Source of the DNA: Forficula auricularia
Taxonomy: Eukaryota > Arthropoda > Insecta > Dermaptera > Forficulidae
NCBI GenBank assembly: GCA_024734495.1
Contig: JALMQS010000099.1
Span: 70,003,335 to 70,067,334 of the forward strand
DNA length: 64,000 nucleotides
Direction: 5' to 3'
The position numbers were made by a program, and so were the translations under genes. Each line of letters starts with the position of its first letter. Position 1 is the first letter of the stretch. Under the pieces are notes generated by a model. The model was not told the origin of the DNA. It saw only the letters and a program-made list of their open reading frames with translations, and did not search any database. Below, one piece after another: positions 44,100-55,627 of this stretch.

Positions 44100-44880
44100 T
44101 CTAGATTAATTTGTAACAACGCTAAGAGAAATTTCTCTAAAAAAATTTCCCTCTTGACTAGAATCGAACCTACGAACTCTTGAACTAAGGTCATCTGCTT
44201 TAACCACCCGGCCAATGTAAGATTATTATTTATACCATGATTTCTATTACTAAAACTATAAATTTTTGATTTAGACTTTGTGTCGAGATAATATTGTATT
44301 CATTTGAACTCGAATGAAAATGAAAAAACACCAATTGATTTTAAATTAAAAAACATTGAATATATATTAATTAACGAGGCAAATTTGAAATATAATAGTC
44401 AGTTCGGATTTTAAACTGGCAGCTCCAATTGATTTTCATTAACCAGGCAAATTTGAAATATAATTTTAATTTGCACTCGAATTTTGAAATGAAAGACTCT
44501 AAAAGACTTTAAATTAAGAAACATTAAATATATTTTTTGTAATTAATTAAATTAATTGAACCGCGTAAATTTGAATAATTTCCATGATTCAGCCTGCGAA
44601 TTTTTTGCAGTTCATAAATCATTTCATTATTTTTGTTTTGAAAAGGAAAATTGAAATTTAAATATATTCATAATTATTCCTCCCTCCCCCCCCCCCCTAC
44701 TCAAAAATTAAAGAGGCGAAACCTTTAAGAGACGATGTATTTTCGGTAGTTTACGGGTATACATTTGGAGTGTGGTTTTTTAAGAGGAATAAAATTTTTG
44801 GACCGAGACGCTGCCCGCCAGGGCACCTGCACGGAGGGCCGAGCTTCGAGGGCGTGCCGAAGGCACGCACGAAAAGCTCG
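44100..44880 (+). mobile_element. Helitron-like element (CTCG family)
   Basis: Starts TCTAGATTAATTTG after A and ends with the GC module and AAAAGCTCG before T (44881). Its partner at 51794-52606 shares 'tttgaaatataatt', 'gtttacgggtataca' and the terminal module with hairpin GCGTGCCGAAGGCACGC. A tRNA-like sequence is nested near the left end. Confidence 0.65.
44150..44217 (-). mobile_element. tRNA-like SINE head
   Basis: Minus strand: GGCCGGGTGGTTAAAGCAGA (A box) and GTAGGTTCGATTCTAG (B box) at normal tRNA spacing. No closed acceptor stem, so a SINE head or tRNA pseudogene rather than a working tRNA. Confidence 0.55.
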
Positions 44881-45169
44881 TATTCAATAACATCAGCTCA
44901 CCTCGTGACAATAAAAATTCTGCTACTCTCGGCAAAAACTTTCAATTTAATATAGAAAGTACATATGTTCAAAAAAGACCATTTTTTATTATAATAATAA
45001 ATAAAAACATATTCAATAACCATGGAAAAAAATAGTTTGAATATCGCAAAACAAAAATTACATTTATTATTGCATTACATACTATATATAAATTTAAATT
45101 AAAGTGGAACTTTTCTCGCTTTAAGTTTAGCGAATTTATCAATAATATAGTCATATTCTAAAGTCTGAA
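44881..45169. mobile_element. Fold-back terminus and AT-rich stretch
   Basis: 44922-44950 is the shared terminus 'ctgctactctcggcaaaaac' of the fold-back family. The rest has no feature. Confidence 0.4.
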
Positions 45170-45806
45170 CTACACGTTTTCTATAAACATTATTGATAAA
45201 TTAGTTAATTGTGTCTGTGTTAGTGAGTTTCGTAAATAATTTTTGACCCGTTTCAAAACCGAAAATGAACGTTCACCACTGGTGTTGCAAATAGGTATAG
45301 TCAGAAAAACATTTAAAATTGTTTCTACATTCGGGAATGTTGATTGTAACCCCCCAATTAATAATTTATACATGTCAACAGGATTAGTGACGTTTTCTCC
45401 CTTTATGAATGAAATGAAATTAAGAATTTCATCTTTGAAATAGCGAATGTCAATATATTCCTTATATTTTGCAGATGTTCTTGCTACACATTCATTAAAC
45501 TCCATATCGGTCATTTTAAAATTGAAAAAGAATTGAAAATCTTTTAATACTTCACTGTAAATGACGTTTCTTCTAGATATTTCTGAAATGAGTACGTCAC
45601 AAATAACATTATGCACGTTTACTACGAAATTTTGTTTTGAAGTAAAATGTGTGTCATTGTTAGTTGTTTCGCCAAATTGCAGTTTTCTTCTTTTAATTCT
45701 GGTCTCTTTGTAGTTTTGATTCTTTGTTAATAAATTAGCATCGTTCACAATTTCATCAAAATTTGGAAATTTTTGAATACCCTTAGATTCTGAGGCCCCA
45801 AGCTTC
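45170..45806 (-). pseudogene. hAT transposase C-terminal part (ZMYM1-like)
   Basis: A 192-codon open frame ending MFIENV. It has TFPNVETILNVFLTIPICNT, SGERSFSVLKRVKNYLRNSL and TQTQLTNLSIMFIEN, the hAT dimerisation domain found in 'zinc finger MYM-type 1-like' transposases (CERSFS is SGERSFS here). A LINE poly(T) at 45807 marks where the upstream part was lost or displaced. Open frame but no catalytic N-terminal part in view. Confidence 0.85.
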
Positions 45807-46755
45807 TTTTTTTTTTTTTTTTTTTTTTAATGCAATCGAATGCAAGAAGGGGTGCACCAGTAAAGATGCAGCCCCTATGGATCTCGAAAGACTCTTGCAT
45901 TACCGAAGAGAAGAGAAAGTAGATTAAGTGAGAGGGTGTAGACGTAGGTGTCTATGCACTCCGGTTTTGAAGGTTTGAAGATTATAGGTGCTGGGAAAGA
46001 TAGAGGCTGGGAGAGAGTTCCAGTTCCTTGAAGTCATGGGGATATATGTATTCGCGAATGAAGTGGTCCGGCACTTTTCTAGTTTGACCGCGAGAGAGTG
46101 TTGGGAGTCGGCAAAACGCGTGCTACGTGCAAAGCATGCTTTGGGGGGAATTATTGATTTTATCTCATGAGAGCACCTGCCGTGATAGTATCTATAGAAA
46201 AGGGAAAGGGCAGAGACATTTCTTCGATGAGCCAGCGAGTCGAGGGAGTCGGTGAGGGTAGAATCGTTAATTAGCCTGACGGTTCGTTTCTGAATTGCAT
46301 CCAGGGTAGCAAGAGAATATTTTGAGGCTCCTCTCCATAGATGAGAGCCGTATTCGAGACAGGGGCGGATTTGGGCCTTGTAGATGGTGAGAAGTTGTGG
46401 GGGTTTGTAAAATCGCTTGGACCTGAATAAGAAGCCAATCTTCCTTGCTACAGATTTCGCCACAGAGGAGATGTGTTCATTCCAAGACAGGTCAGATGCG
46501 ACAGAGACGCCCAACATGGATAGGCTGTCACACATTTTCAGGGTATTCGAATCGAAGTGAATATCAGGGAAATCTTTATTTTCGCGTCTAGAAATTAGAC
46601 AACATTGAGTCTTGTTTGAATTGAAGTTAACTAAATTGTGAGAGCCCCATTTATTCAGTTTGTCTAGGTCGAGAGTAATTGAGGAGGCAACGTTGATTCG
46701 ATTGTTCGGGAGTGAGGGTTTGCCGTGTAGAGTGCTATCGTCAAGTACAAAGTAC
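45807..46755 (-). pseudogene. 5'-truncated LINE (Jockey/CR1-like), copy 3
   Basis: The longest copy: from FVLDDSTLHGKPSLPNNRIN (a changed FADD box, motif C of the reverse transcriptase) through NKTQCCLISRRENKDFPDIH to the C-terminal HRHLRLHPLT, stop at 45924-45926, 3' UTR and 22-nt poly(T) at 45807-45828. The open frame continues to 46841, but beyond about 46755 it is not LINE-like. The catalytic Asp pair is kept but its context is odd. Confidence 0.9.
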
Positions 46756-47260
46756 ATTATAAAGGGAGATTTATTAAACAAAAAGATTTTAATAAGCGAT
46801 TGAAAGCTGTTGCGACAATGGCTGAAGCGAAAAAACGTCAAAAAAGTACTAAAGTTAACCCACTTTTTAGGTTAAATAAATACGTTGTTGCCAGCTTGTT
46901 TTTAGTGTAAATTTTTCATTATTTATTCATTATTATCTCAGAAATTGTTTTGTAACTATGAATTAAAATTTTCTTAAAAAATGTATTAGTTATTGTTTAA
47001 TGTTGGTTTAGTTTTTTAAAACAATGGTAAGAAGAGTTTCTTAATTATAATTAAATATGTAAGTAAACTTTCCGATATCCCGTATAGTGCAATGTATAAG
47101 AGTCTGAAAAACTCTATCTTTGAAATTTAATATCTCCGGAACTATATTGTTCATCAATTTCGTTTTGCCACCAATCGATGCAGAATTATTTATATAATAA
47201 TCTGTCTAAATTTCACAAAAATACTAAGAAAATCCATATGGTGAAACAACTACCTTAACC
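46756..47260 (+). repeat. Dispersed repeat, partner of 1-590
   Basis: 46865-47260 corresponds to the minus strand of 1-590. 46770-46850 has a short open frame with no family. Non-coding overall. Confidence 0.5.
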
Positions 47261-47779
47261 CAGCCGAACATATTATTTATAATCTATTGAATATTAAAAG
47301 TTACATCACTAGATAAATAAAGCATTCCGAACATAATTATATTTCAATTACTTGAAGAAATTTTAATCTTTATACTAAAAAGATCAGATATACAATCATT
47401 TTACAATTCTTTCAATACGAGCTCATATTGGAGATGATTCATTAAACTCGATAGAAATCGAGAGTTTCTATTCAAACAAAAATATAAACTATTTTTGAAA
47501 GAAATGAGAAAGAGTCCCAATTATGAAATGAATCAAATTGAAAGACATTAACAAGAAACAAATCCACAAATTATTATTAGTAGAAACAGAACAAATATAC
47601 AGATTAATACGTTAATTTTTCAAATACTATTCAACAAAGATTGAACGATTAACATGAATTAAACACTGGTGGAACTTTTAATATTCAATATATTATAAAT
47701 AAATTATGAAGTACACATATAAGTTAGAACGAAGAATATGTTTGTTTATTTTGTATCTCCATACATTTGTTGTCTTCGT
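47261..47779. other. Unassigned AT-rich stretch
   Basis: No gene or repeat recognised. Confidence 0.35.
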
Positions 47780-47950
47780 TCTTCGAATCTAAACCGCGCA
47801 GTTTTTATGATCGAGGCATCCGTCTGCTGCCAGAACGTTGGAAAAAGATCATAGAAAACGATGGAGAATATATCATTGATTGAATAAAGATTTTTGTTTG
47901 CCTAATCGCTGTGTGACTTTTACTCACAAACTCCACACGAACTTTCGCAC
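47780..47950 (+). pseudogene. Mariner transposase last ~30 codons
   Basis: SKPRSFYDRGIRLLPERWKK then IIENDGEYIID and stop at 47881-47883: the conserved end of mariner transposases (compare 8400-8493). The following 60 bp are probably the element's 3' end. Confidence 0.8.
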
Positions 47951-48210
47951 GCACCATAAGTAATCTCATTACTAAATAAAATATCTATTTCTTACCAGTT
48001 CGTTCATATAAGTAGGTACTTCAATTAGAATCCGTGGCTGCTCCATATTTTCGTTTTGAGTCATGTACCAGGGAGCTACCGACTTCGGAAAATTTGAAAA
48101 TGATGGCCTTCAAAAGTAGTTTTTAAAGGCGATTTTGAGACTCTGAAAAATTAAAAACACACATAAAAAGAGTGCATGAAGAAGAGGAAATGGGACAGGG
48201 CTACCTATTA

Positions 48211-48440
48211 TCTTATATTATTAAATGAGCAATTATTGTATATATATATAGAATTGAATTATTAGTCGTGTATAAATTTTAATCCGATTGAAATAAAAGA
48301 AGAGGGTGTAAATTAGTCATGTCGCAAAATAAATATTTTAATCGTTCATATCTCGTCTTCGGTAAGTCGCAGAGCCTTGAAATTTGAAACTTAAGCTATT
48401 TAGTGGCAAAAAGTTACCGAGCATCGTTCGGTGTTCCAGG
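48211..48440 (+). mobile_element. Short Helitron-like element (GTAC family relative)
   Basis: Starts TCTTATATTATTAAATGAGC after A and ends with ACCGAGCATCGTTCGGT plus GTTCCAGGCA. Much shorter than its sisters (about 230 bp) and with a decayed end. 48441-48979 beyond it is AT-rich with no gene. Confidence 0.5.
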
Positions 48441-49311
48441 CAATATGTATAATATAATATACTTAGACTATAGTTCCCTAATTAAGTTCTTCATATTTAT
48501 TTGGTAAGCTTTTAATAAAATTAGTCATGTATATAATCGTATAAAATGATTGTTTGCATGGTAGAATAACATATGTTAATAAACTACTAATAATATTATA
48601 AAATGGATATTTTTTAAATTAAAAAAACCCTTACAGTTTCAGCTTCTTTTACCCTTGTACATAAGATACATGGAATTACGCAAAATCTAAGCAGATATAA
48701 ATGAAAAAAGTCAATTTTTTTTAAGATAAATAAAGATGCTGTGGACAAGTAGTCAAAGAATTAAAACAATAGTTACAGGCATGATTAATAACTTACTTTC
48801 GCTTATTTTAGAATGGTTTATAATAATGGATGGCTTTTGGGCAAGGGGTTGGGGGTTGTAATTCATTGGATGTTAAAAATAAAATTTAAATAAAAATTAA
48901 TATTCTAAAAAAAATAATAACATAATTGATAAAAAAAAAGAATATTAATTTTTTTTAAAACCGTTTGGGGGGTCATGGGTAATGTGACCATACGTCCCGT
49001 TTTTGGGCTGTCTGTCCCGCTGTCCCCATCGAGATCAAAAATGTCCCGCTTTTGCTAACAGACCAACCAGATTTATATACACTGAGAAAAAAATGTGGAT
49101 TTATCGAAAAATCATAGGAGATCTTTTTTGTAGAGCGCTCAATTCCCTACAAAAATCAGTTCTGATCTCATCGATATCTTAATTCATTCATGATCATGAG
49201 TTATAGAATTCCAAAGTTAAAAAAAGTTTTTTACAAATGTTATTTAAACGTGAAATAGAAAATCACCTGAAACTACAATTTAAGATCTCAGTTTGATTCA
49301 AAGTAGATCAT

Positions 49312-49780
49312 CATCATCATTGAGTATACAGTCCTAAGACTGGTTTGATGCAACAATCCGTCTCCACTCGACTCTGTCCCCCGCCAGCTGTTTAACCTCT
49401 CTAAATGTCTGGCATCCCATATCCCCAATTATTTGGTTGAAATATTCTAATCTGGGTCTTCCCCTTCCCTTTCTTTCCCACCTCCCCCTCCAAGATATCC
49501 CTAAGCAGTCCCCCATGTCTCAGTGTGTGCCCCATCATCTGACCTCTTCTCTTCTTCAGACTCTTCCACAAGGTTCTTCTTTCTCCGATTCTTCCAAGAA
49601 CTTCTTCATTTGTAATTTTATCCATCCATTTGATATTCCTCATTCTTCTGTAGCACCACATTTCGAAAGCCTCAATCTCTTTCTCTCGCTTTTCCAATTG
49701 TCCAGGTTTCACACCCGTACATGGCTATGCTCCATACATATGTCTTCAATAGCAACTTCCTGTTTGCTAAGCTGATTGAG
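49312..49780 (-). pseudogene. LINE C-terminal remnant with GAT tail
   Basis: Minus strand: REKEIEAFEMWCYRRMRNIK, WMDKITNEEVLGRIGERRTL, then after a frameshift GRGRPRLEYFNQIIGDMGCQ and DRVEWRRIVASNQS. Shared 3' end 'aaaccagtcttaggactgta' followed by a (GAT)n tail at 49307-49320. A related copy, itself interrupted, is at 57665-58935. Confidence 0.82.
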
Positions 49781-50122
49781 GAGGAGCATAGTAGTAAAGT
49801 AGAAGATAAGATAATAAGATTGTTCTTGTATTTGAATAAGTATTAAAATAAGTTTCTTCTTTTTATTTCATAAATATTAATAGTTAATTTATCTATTTTA
49901 GTATGTATTTATTTAGAAATATCTAATCCTAACTATTTTATAAATGCGAAAGTAACTGTGTCTGTCTTTTACGTTTTCATGCATAACCCGCTGAACCGAT
50001 TTTGATGAAATAGGCTACTTTTTGTCGCGAAAATAAAACTCAAGAGGGTGAAATAGGGGATGAAAGTTTGTATGGGGAACCAATTATTTCTCAAGTTAAG
50101 AATATAAAAATTCATCTCAATC

Positions 50123-50277
50123 CTAGGGGTGAACCGCGATTGGATGGTGGATAGGTGTACACCGTCTTTAGAATTATTTGGAATTACTTTGGAATTGATT
50201 AGATAATCTATTGTCTTCTACTTGGAAATGAAAGTGGAAGTAGGTGTACACGATTTTAGGTCGCGGTTCACCCCTCG
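50123..50277. mobile_element. hAT MITE (GGTGAACCGCGA family), copy 3
   Basis: Ends CTAGGGGTGAACCGCGATTG / GGTCGCGGTTCACCCCTCG. Flanks TCTCAATC (50115-50122) and TCTCAAAC (50278-50285) match at 7 of 8. 155 bp. Confidence 0.8.
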
Positions 50278-51283
50278 TCTCAAACTATACTTTTGATAAG
50301 AAATAAAGAATATTTCTGCATTTAAGTACCAGCTATGCTTAGTTTGGGGTCAAATGGTCGTGTGTGAATTGTCCGAAAATTATTTTTATAGATTTTTTTT
50401 TATTTATATACAAAATTACGTAAGCGTCCCGCTGACCTCAAAAAAAATATGGTCACGTTAGTCATGGTCCACCCCCCCCCCCCCCGTCCCCTGAAGCCGC
50501 CACTGAATAGAATTTATTTCTGACCAGAGTCAAAAACTATTCAAACTTATACGTATGAGTTTGATCAAAAAATAATATAAGGAGCAAAGCGAGAAATGAT
50601 TTTTTTTTTTAATAATAAATATATGTGTATATGACATACTTACTCTACTCTCATTGCATAATGATGGTAAATGATCGGAGTATCCTTTTGTCTTTAGTTT
50701 GAACACAATATTTGAATGATAGAGATGAATTTAAAATAGAAACCAAATGCATTTAAAAGAGAGTACCAGTTTTCACAGCAGACAGCCATAATTGAGAGTA
50801 AGGAATCTGAAAAAATAATAAACATATGTTTTAATAAAATGAAGATGAAACTCTTGATTTTGTGTCAATTAAGATACCGTCGTTGATCTTATAAAACCTC
50901 GTAAGTCCGATTTTTGATCAAATACGTTATACATTTATACCGACCAACTTTTCACGGTGCGTTTGTCTATTGAAAAATTATTAGTCTATTCCAATTTAAT
51001 TTCGCGCTACGGACAAATTCTTAAACCTTGTATGTCTAAGTCAAATTTAAAAAGCTCGTAAGTCTGACTTACTTATTAAGAAGGTTAATAGTTATTTTTA
51101 ATAGGTTTTTTTTGGGCGTTTTTAATGAAATGAATTTAAGTATATTTATTCCCAAAAAAAGATCAGTGTGATCTTTGGTGTGCTTTTAAAGTACATAATC
51201 TACAGAGGTATATAAACGCCACCAAAATATTACAAAAATTGGCTAGAGAAGAATAAAATTACGACAAACAAAATAATAAAAAT

Positions 51284-51741
51284 GTGTATTCCATGAACTT
51301 ACAGTCAGTTTTACTTTGTCCTTCATTTAAAGCGTCTCCTTTGTACTACAAAATAAAATTGATAGTACATAATTCTAAAGTTTTCGATCTTATAAACAAG
51401 GATGGTTTCTGCTATTTATGGAATGAAACAGAAGGTGGTCTCACTGCTAACGAATTTGCTACGATTTTCTTCAATCTCGTGATCCATTTGAACCAAACGA
51501 AGAAATAATTCTATATAGCGATGGGTGTACATACCAGAATCGCAATACTACAGTGAGTAATGCGTTTCTAAATCTTGCTGCACAACATTACATTATAATG
51601 ACTCAAAAGATTTTTGAGAAAGATCACACTGAAATGGAATGTGACTCCATGCATGGTACTATTGAGTTCAGACTCCGAAACCAAGACATTTATACTTCAT
51701 CGAAAGTCTCAAAATATACTTTTATTATAAATTTTAAATAA
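51284..51741 (+). pseudogene. Transposase-like ORF with YSDGCTYQNRN motif
   Basis: MYSMNLQSVLLCPSFKASPL, YYKIKLIVHNSKVFDLINKD, FCYLWNETEGGLTANEFATI, then after a frameshift at about 51500 EIILYSDGCTYQNRNTTVSN and KDHTEMECDSMHGTIEFRLR. I associate this block order with uncharacterised proteins repeated in insect and cnidarian genomes. The 'YSDG' Asp and 'HTEMECDSMH' suggest an RNase-H/DDE fold, which is inference. The family name is unknown to me. Confidence 0.65.
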
Positions 51742-51793
51742 AATAGAGCATTAAAATCTTTTAATGTAGCAACAATATACTATATATATTTGT

Positions 51794-52606
51794 CTAGATT
51801 AATTTGCCGCAACGCTGACGTAATGCTGCCGTCAGGGAGCGCTGATGCCGTCTTTGCGGCAAATTTGAAATATAATTGTAATTGAAACTCGAATTTTGGA
51901 ATGAAAGACTCCAATTGATTTTAAATTAAGAAACATTAAATTTATTGATAATTATCCCCCCCTCACCACTCAAAAATTAAATATTCAATTCGCTTTTCTT
52001 TGCGCACAGAAAAAGAAATTAATCACATCTTATTTGATTTATATTTTATATATTATTTGTTTATTTTTAAAAATTTGCCACTTTTTTATAATTTATTAAA
52101 AATCTAAATTTTGTTATTCTTATTTTTGATTTTTACAAAATTGAACGACTTAAGACACGCATGCCCGAGTTTCTCATGGCAATACTGGAGGGAGCAGCCT
52201 GTCATACAAACAACACCTCATTGATCTCTTTTAAATATTTGGAGCCTTATATCGATTATCGATCCCAAATTTAAAAAAAATGATATAATATAATTCTCCT
52301 CCTCACACGATCCTACTTATTTAAATAAATCTACATATTTCCACACAAAAAATATCACAATGCTGTAGATTATAGAAAAAAAATACTACCAGATTCATAT
52401 CTAGAGCCTCATTTCTGTAGCTGTGTCAGGACGAAAATGAGGTGAAACTTTTAAAGAGACTATGTATTTTCGGGAGTTTACAGGTATACATTTGGAGTGC
52501 GGTTTTTTAAGAAGAGTAAAATTTTTGGACCGAGACGCTGCCCGCAGGGCACCAGCCCGGAGGGCCGAGCTTCGAGGGCTTGCCGAAGGCACGCATGAAA
52601 AGCTCG
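51794..52606 (+). mobile_element. Helitron-like element (CTCG family)
   Basis: Starts about TCTAGATTAATTTGCCGC and ends with the GC module and AAAAGCTCG before T (52607). Same layout as 44100-44880. Inserted in the transposon 50877-52735. Confidence 0.62.
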
Positions 52607-53310
52607 TTATGCTATAATAAAACAAATAATAAATATTGCATTGTATTTGTATGTATTCGTGTTTAAAATGGTTTTTCTTGTTTTCTGGCAAACGTTCAAT
52701 TTAGGACTTACGAGCTTTTGTAAGATCAGCAACGATATAGTAGATATAGATCAAATAAATTCTTTGCCTAGGGCCCCATATTTTCCTAATTAAGCACTGC
52801 ATATAATTACTTTAGTTAGAAATCATTTCTGATAATAGAGTCAAAGAATATTCAAACTTATGTAAGGTTGAGCAAAAAATAATATAAGGAGCAAAGCCAG
52901 AAATGATATTGTTTATAAATATAATATATAGAATATACTTACTCTCTTTGCATAATAATGGTAAATGATCGGAGTATCCTTTTGTCTTCAGTTTGAACAC
53001 AATATTTGAATGATAGAGATGAATTTAAAATAGAAGCCAAATGCATTTAAGAGAGAGTACCAGTTTTCACAGCAGCCAGCCATAATTGAGAGTAAGGAAT
53101 CTGAAAAAATAATAAACATGTTTTAATGAAATGCAGATGAAACTCTTGATTTTGTGTCAATTAATTAAGATATAGATATAGGTATTTCAGTTTTCAGATA
53201 GAGTCAAAGACTATTTTAACTTAATTAAGTTTGATCAAAAATTGTATAATATAAAATAATAAAAGGAGCAAAGCTAGAAATTATTTTTTTAATTAAATAT
53301 ATATATACTA

Positions 53311-53596
53311 TCAAGGGCGAACCCAGGTTGTGAGCAAGGAGGGGCAGCTCATATTAGTTTCGAAGAAGAGGAGCTAGATTATAGAGTTTAAAAATTTAAT
53401 ATTATAAGTTAGAATGTGTGTTGGAGGATCATGTTGTGACTTGGTGTTGATACTTGCGTAAAAATGTATAAATAATGATTGGAATGATTTCTGAGGTGTT
53501 TCGGAATTTTTTTGTTTACTAGGTGTGAAGTAATAAATGTGGGATTGAATCTTCTTCGTAGTCGCCTTCTTCTTGTCAGAAGTTGCGTGGACTTAA
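53311..53596. other. Short unassigned stretch
   Basis: Contains 'caagggcgaacccaggttgt', reminiscent of a hAT-type end, with no partner found. Confidence 0.3.
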
Positions 53597-54223
53597 TTAA
53601 CTCCATGCTCCCACAATTTTTATTTTGTGGAGCACCCTTCTCCATCTAGAGCGATCGCGAGCCTCCACAGTAGCCTTCCGGAGACCAGCGCCAACACCTA
53701 CACCTATCTGATCGGTCCATCTGGCCGGTGACCTGCCTCGTCTTCGTGAACCCTCCACTTTTCCTTGGATCACGATTCGTTCAAATCCATCATTGGCACG
53801 GGTAAGATGTCCAAAATATCTCATGACCCTTGTGAGCACGATACTCGACAGCCGCTGATCAGCCCTGACTTCACCAAGAATCGAGATATTTGTACGTCGC
53901 GCTGTCCAGGGGACTCGTAGCATCCTCCTCCAACACCATAGCTCGAAGGCATCTATTTTTCTGCGGTTGACCTGCTTCACTGTCCATGTTTCTGATGCGT
54001 ATAGCATGACAGGGAAAACCAGCGATTCGACTAAATTTTTTTTTGTATTAGTGGTTAAGCTGTTGTCTTGGCATATTTTTTTTAGCTTCGTCATTACTAA
54101 TCTCCCCATCTGTATGCGCCTGTTAATCTCAGCATCACAGCCGCCTTTGTTGGTTATCATGGACCCGAGATATATGAAATGGTCGACCACATTGTAATCC
54201 CCGATTTTCTTGATGCTAGGCAT
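53597..54223 (-). pseudogene. LINE C-terminal region, long open frame
   Basis: A 208-codon open frame: VDHFIYLGSMITNKGGCDAE, MLYASETWTVKQVNRRKIDA, FELWCWRRMLRVPWTARRTN and GSRRRGRSPARWTDQIGVGV. This is the C-terminal region of a widespread LINE (ETWT...WCWRRM...WTARRTN...GRSPARW). No stop or frameshift within it, so a relatively young 5'-truncated copy. Confidence 0.9.
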
Positions 54224-54228
54224 GAATA

Positions 54229-54835
54229 GAGGAATCCAATTTAATGTGTTTTTAAGAGATGTACATTTATATATATTGTTTCGGTTATTATTTCGAACCT
54301 TTCACCAGCACCTTCGATACAAAAAGTGACAAGTGTCTAAGTTTTAGTCTATGGAAAATAAATATATGCTGAAAAATTATTTTTTTATGTAGATTAGTTT
54401 GAAAGCAGGCTAGTCCTTAACAAAAGTGTAAAGAAGTGTAAAAAGGACCCTTCAGAGAGGTCTTGCAAAGAAAATTATTGAAAAATTCATTAAAAAAAAC
54501 ATAGAATTTATCTTGGCAAAGTTATTTATGACACATCGAAGCTAATATAAAATAACGAATTCTACTTCTATCAGCAATGTTAACTTTTATATTAAATTCT
54601 ATATTTTTTTAATGAATTTTCTTTGCAAGATCTCTCTGAAAGGTTTTTTTACGTTTTTTTTAGACTTCTTTACACTTTTGTTAAGGTTTAGCCTGATTTC
54701 AAACTAATGTACATCAAAAAAACTAAAACTTAGAAAATTGTCACTTTCTGTATCGCTTTGAAATAATGAACTGAAACATTATTGTATATAAATGTACACC
54801 TTTTAGAAACACATTAAATGTATTCCTCAATTCAA
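54229..54835. mobile_element. Inverted-repeat element, ~260-bp arms
   Basis: The left arm from 'gaggaatccaatttaatgtg' is inverted at the right (ending 'cattaaatgtattcctc'). Arms have clearly diverged (indels and many substitutions). Loop about 54510-54590. No ORF. Confidence 0.75.
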
Positions 54836-55164
54836 TCACACATTTATTCTTTCACAGCTAGTAAATAAAAAAAATTCTGAAACAGCTCAGAAACCAATTT
54901 CCAACCATTATTTATTATAAGTTACTTTAAATATTATAATTTCTTAATCCAGCACTGCATATAATAATTTAAATAAAATTGAAAAGTGGAGTTAGCAACT
55001 TTACAATCTAAGCCGACGATATATATAAATATTCAAAAATTCATTACTCTGTCAATTTTTGGAATTATTGGACGAGACAGAAAGCGTTTGGTTCAGTTGA
55101 TTCTCTGGAAACAGGAGATGGCATTAGCTCGATTTTAAACAGGGTGAAGATAAGGGCACAATTT
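54836..55164 (+). repeat. Repeat fragment shared with 56790-56920
   Basis: 55030-55160 matches 56795-56920 ('actctgtcaatttttggaat', 'cgattttaaacagggtgaag') but is frameshifted by an insertion of 'ctctgg'. 54985-55030 resembles the inverse of 42935-43000. Confidence 0.6.
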
Positions 55165-55500
55165 CTAGTATTAATACCATGTTAAATACTCTTAATTTTC
55201 TAAATGTAAAGGAGACTATCTATTATAATTCACTAATTATGATATTTAAAATAAAAAACAATTTTGCACCTGAATATTTAAAAAATAAATTAAAATATGC
55301 AAATGTGGGAGGCTGCGTTATGATTTGACAAGTGGGGAGAATTTCAAGATAGATATTTGCAAGAGGAATAACAAATGTAAAACTTTATTTTATAAGGGTT
55401 TGTCGGAATATAATAAAGTGCCAAGTGAGATCACAAGAATCCATCAATTTAAGGACTGATTGTTGGAATTTGTGATTTCAAAGAGAGTATTGTTTTGATT
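55165..55500 (+). pseudogene. CR1-like LINE C-terminal remnant
   Basis: NTMLNTLNFLNVKETIYYNS, LIMIFKIKNNFAPEYLKNKL, then after a frameshift LRYDLTSGENFKIDICKRNN and KTLFYKGLSEYNKVPSEITR. This follows the order of the C-terminal part of CR1-type LINEs and resembles the fragment at 13360-13690. Confidence 0.72.
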
Positions 55501-55627
55501 AATTTTGTCATTCTTGTATTTTATTAGAACTTCTAAGCTGACAGACAACCAGTGAAGAAGGAACATCAAATTTAAAAATATCCATACGATATTGACTCCA
55601 TGAAAAACAACATTTATAGTTAAAAAA

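Larger units (their letters stand above)
48980..50460. mobile_element. hAT-type element with 8-bp TSD (7/8), two nested elements
   Basis: Left TAATGTGACCATACGTCCCG and right TATGGTCACGTTA are inverted repeats. GTCATGGG (48972-48979) and GTCATGGT (50461-50468) flank it. It holds a LINE fragment (49312-49780) and a MITE (50123-50277). A second hAT-type end (CAGTGGCGGCTTCAGGGG on the minus strand) lies just outside at about 50505. Confidence 0.75.
50877..52735 (+). mobile_element. TA-flanked DDE-type transposon, unnamed family
   Basis: TIRs CCGTCGTTGATCTTATAAAA (50877) and, inverted, near 52702-52735 (TCGTTGCTGATCTTACAAAA) with TA on both sides (50875-50876, 52736-52737). Subterminal 'ctcgtaagtc' recurs at about 50901 and 51055. 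It contains the ORF remnant 51284-51741 and a Helitron-like insert, 51794-52606. It lies within the first copy of the tandem repeat at 50515-53310. Confidence 0.7.
50515..53310 (-). repeat. Tandem segmental repeat (three copies) with an exon-like block
   Basis: Copies: 50515-50876 (resuming at 52736 after a transposon), 52818-53195 and a partial one 53196-53310. On the minus strand each of the first two has TTTTTTCAG|ATTCC...|GTAAGT, an acceptor and a donor, enclosing 173 nt (50644-50816) and 158 nt (52943-53100). A 31-codon ORF, MA(V/G)CCENWYSLLNAF..., sits inside at 50694-50789 and 52988-53083. Confidence 0.6.

Noticed and set aside
45924..46841. Functional 305-residue reverse transcriptase
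   Set aside because: Only the C-terminal part of a LINE after a changed FADD box is present, with no endonuclease or palm domain; the first ~28 codons are not LINE.
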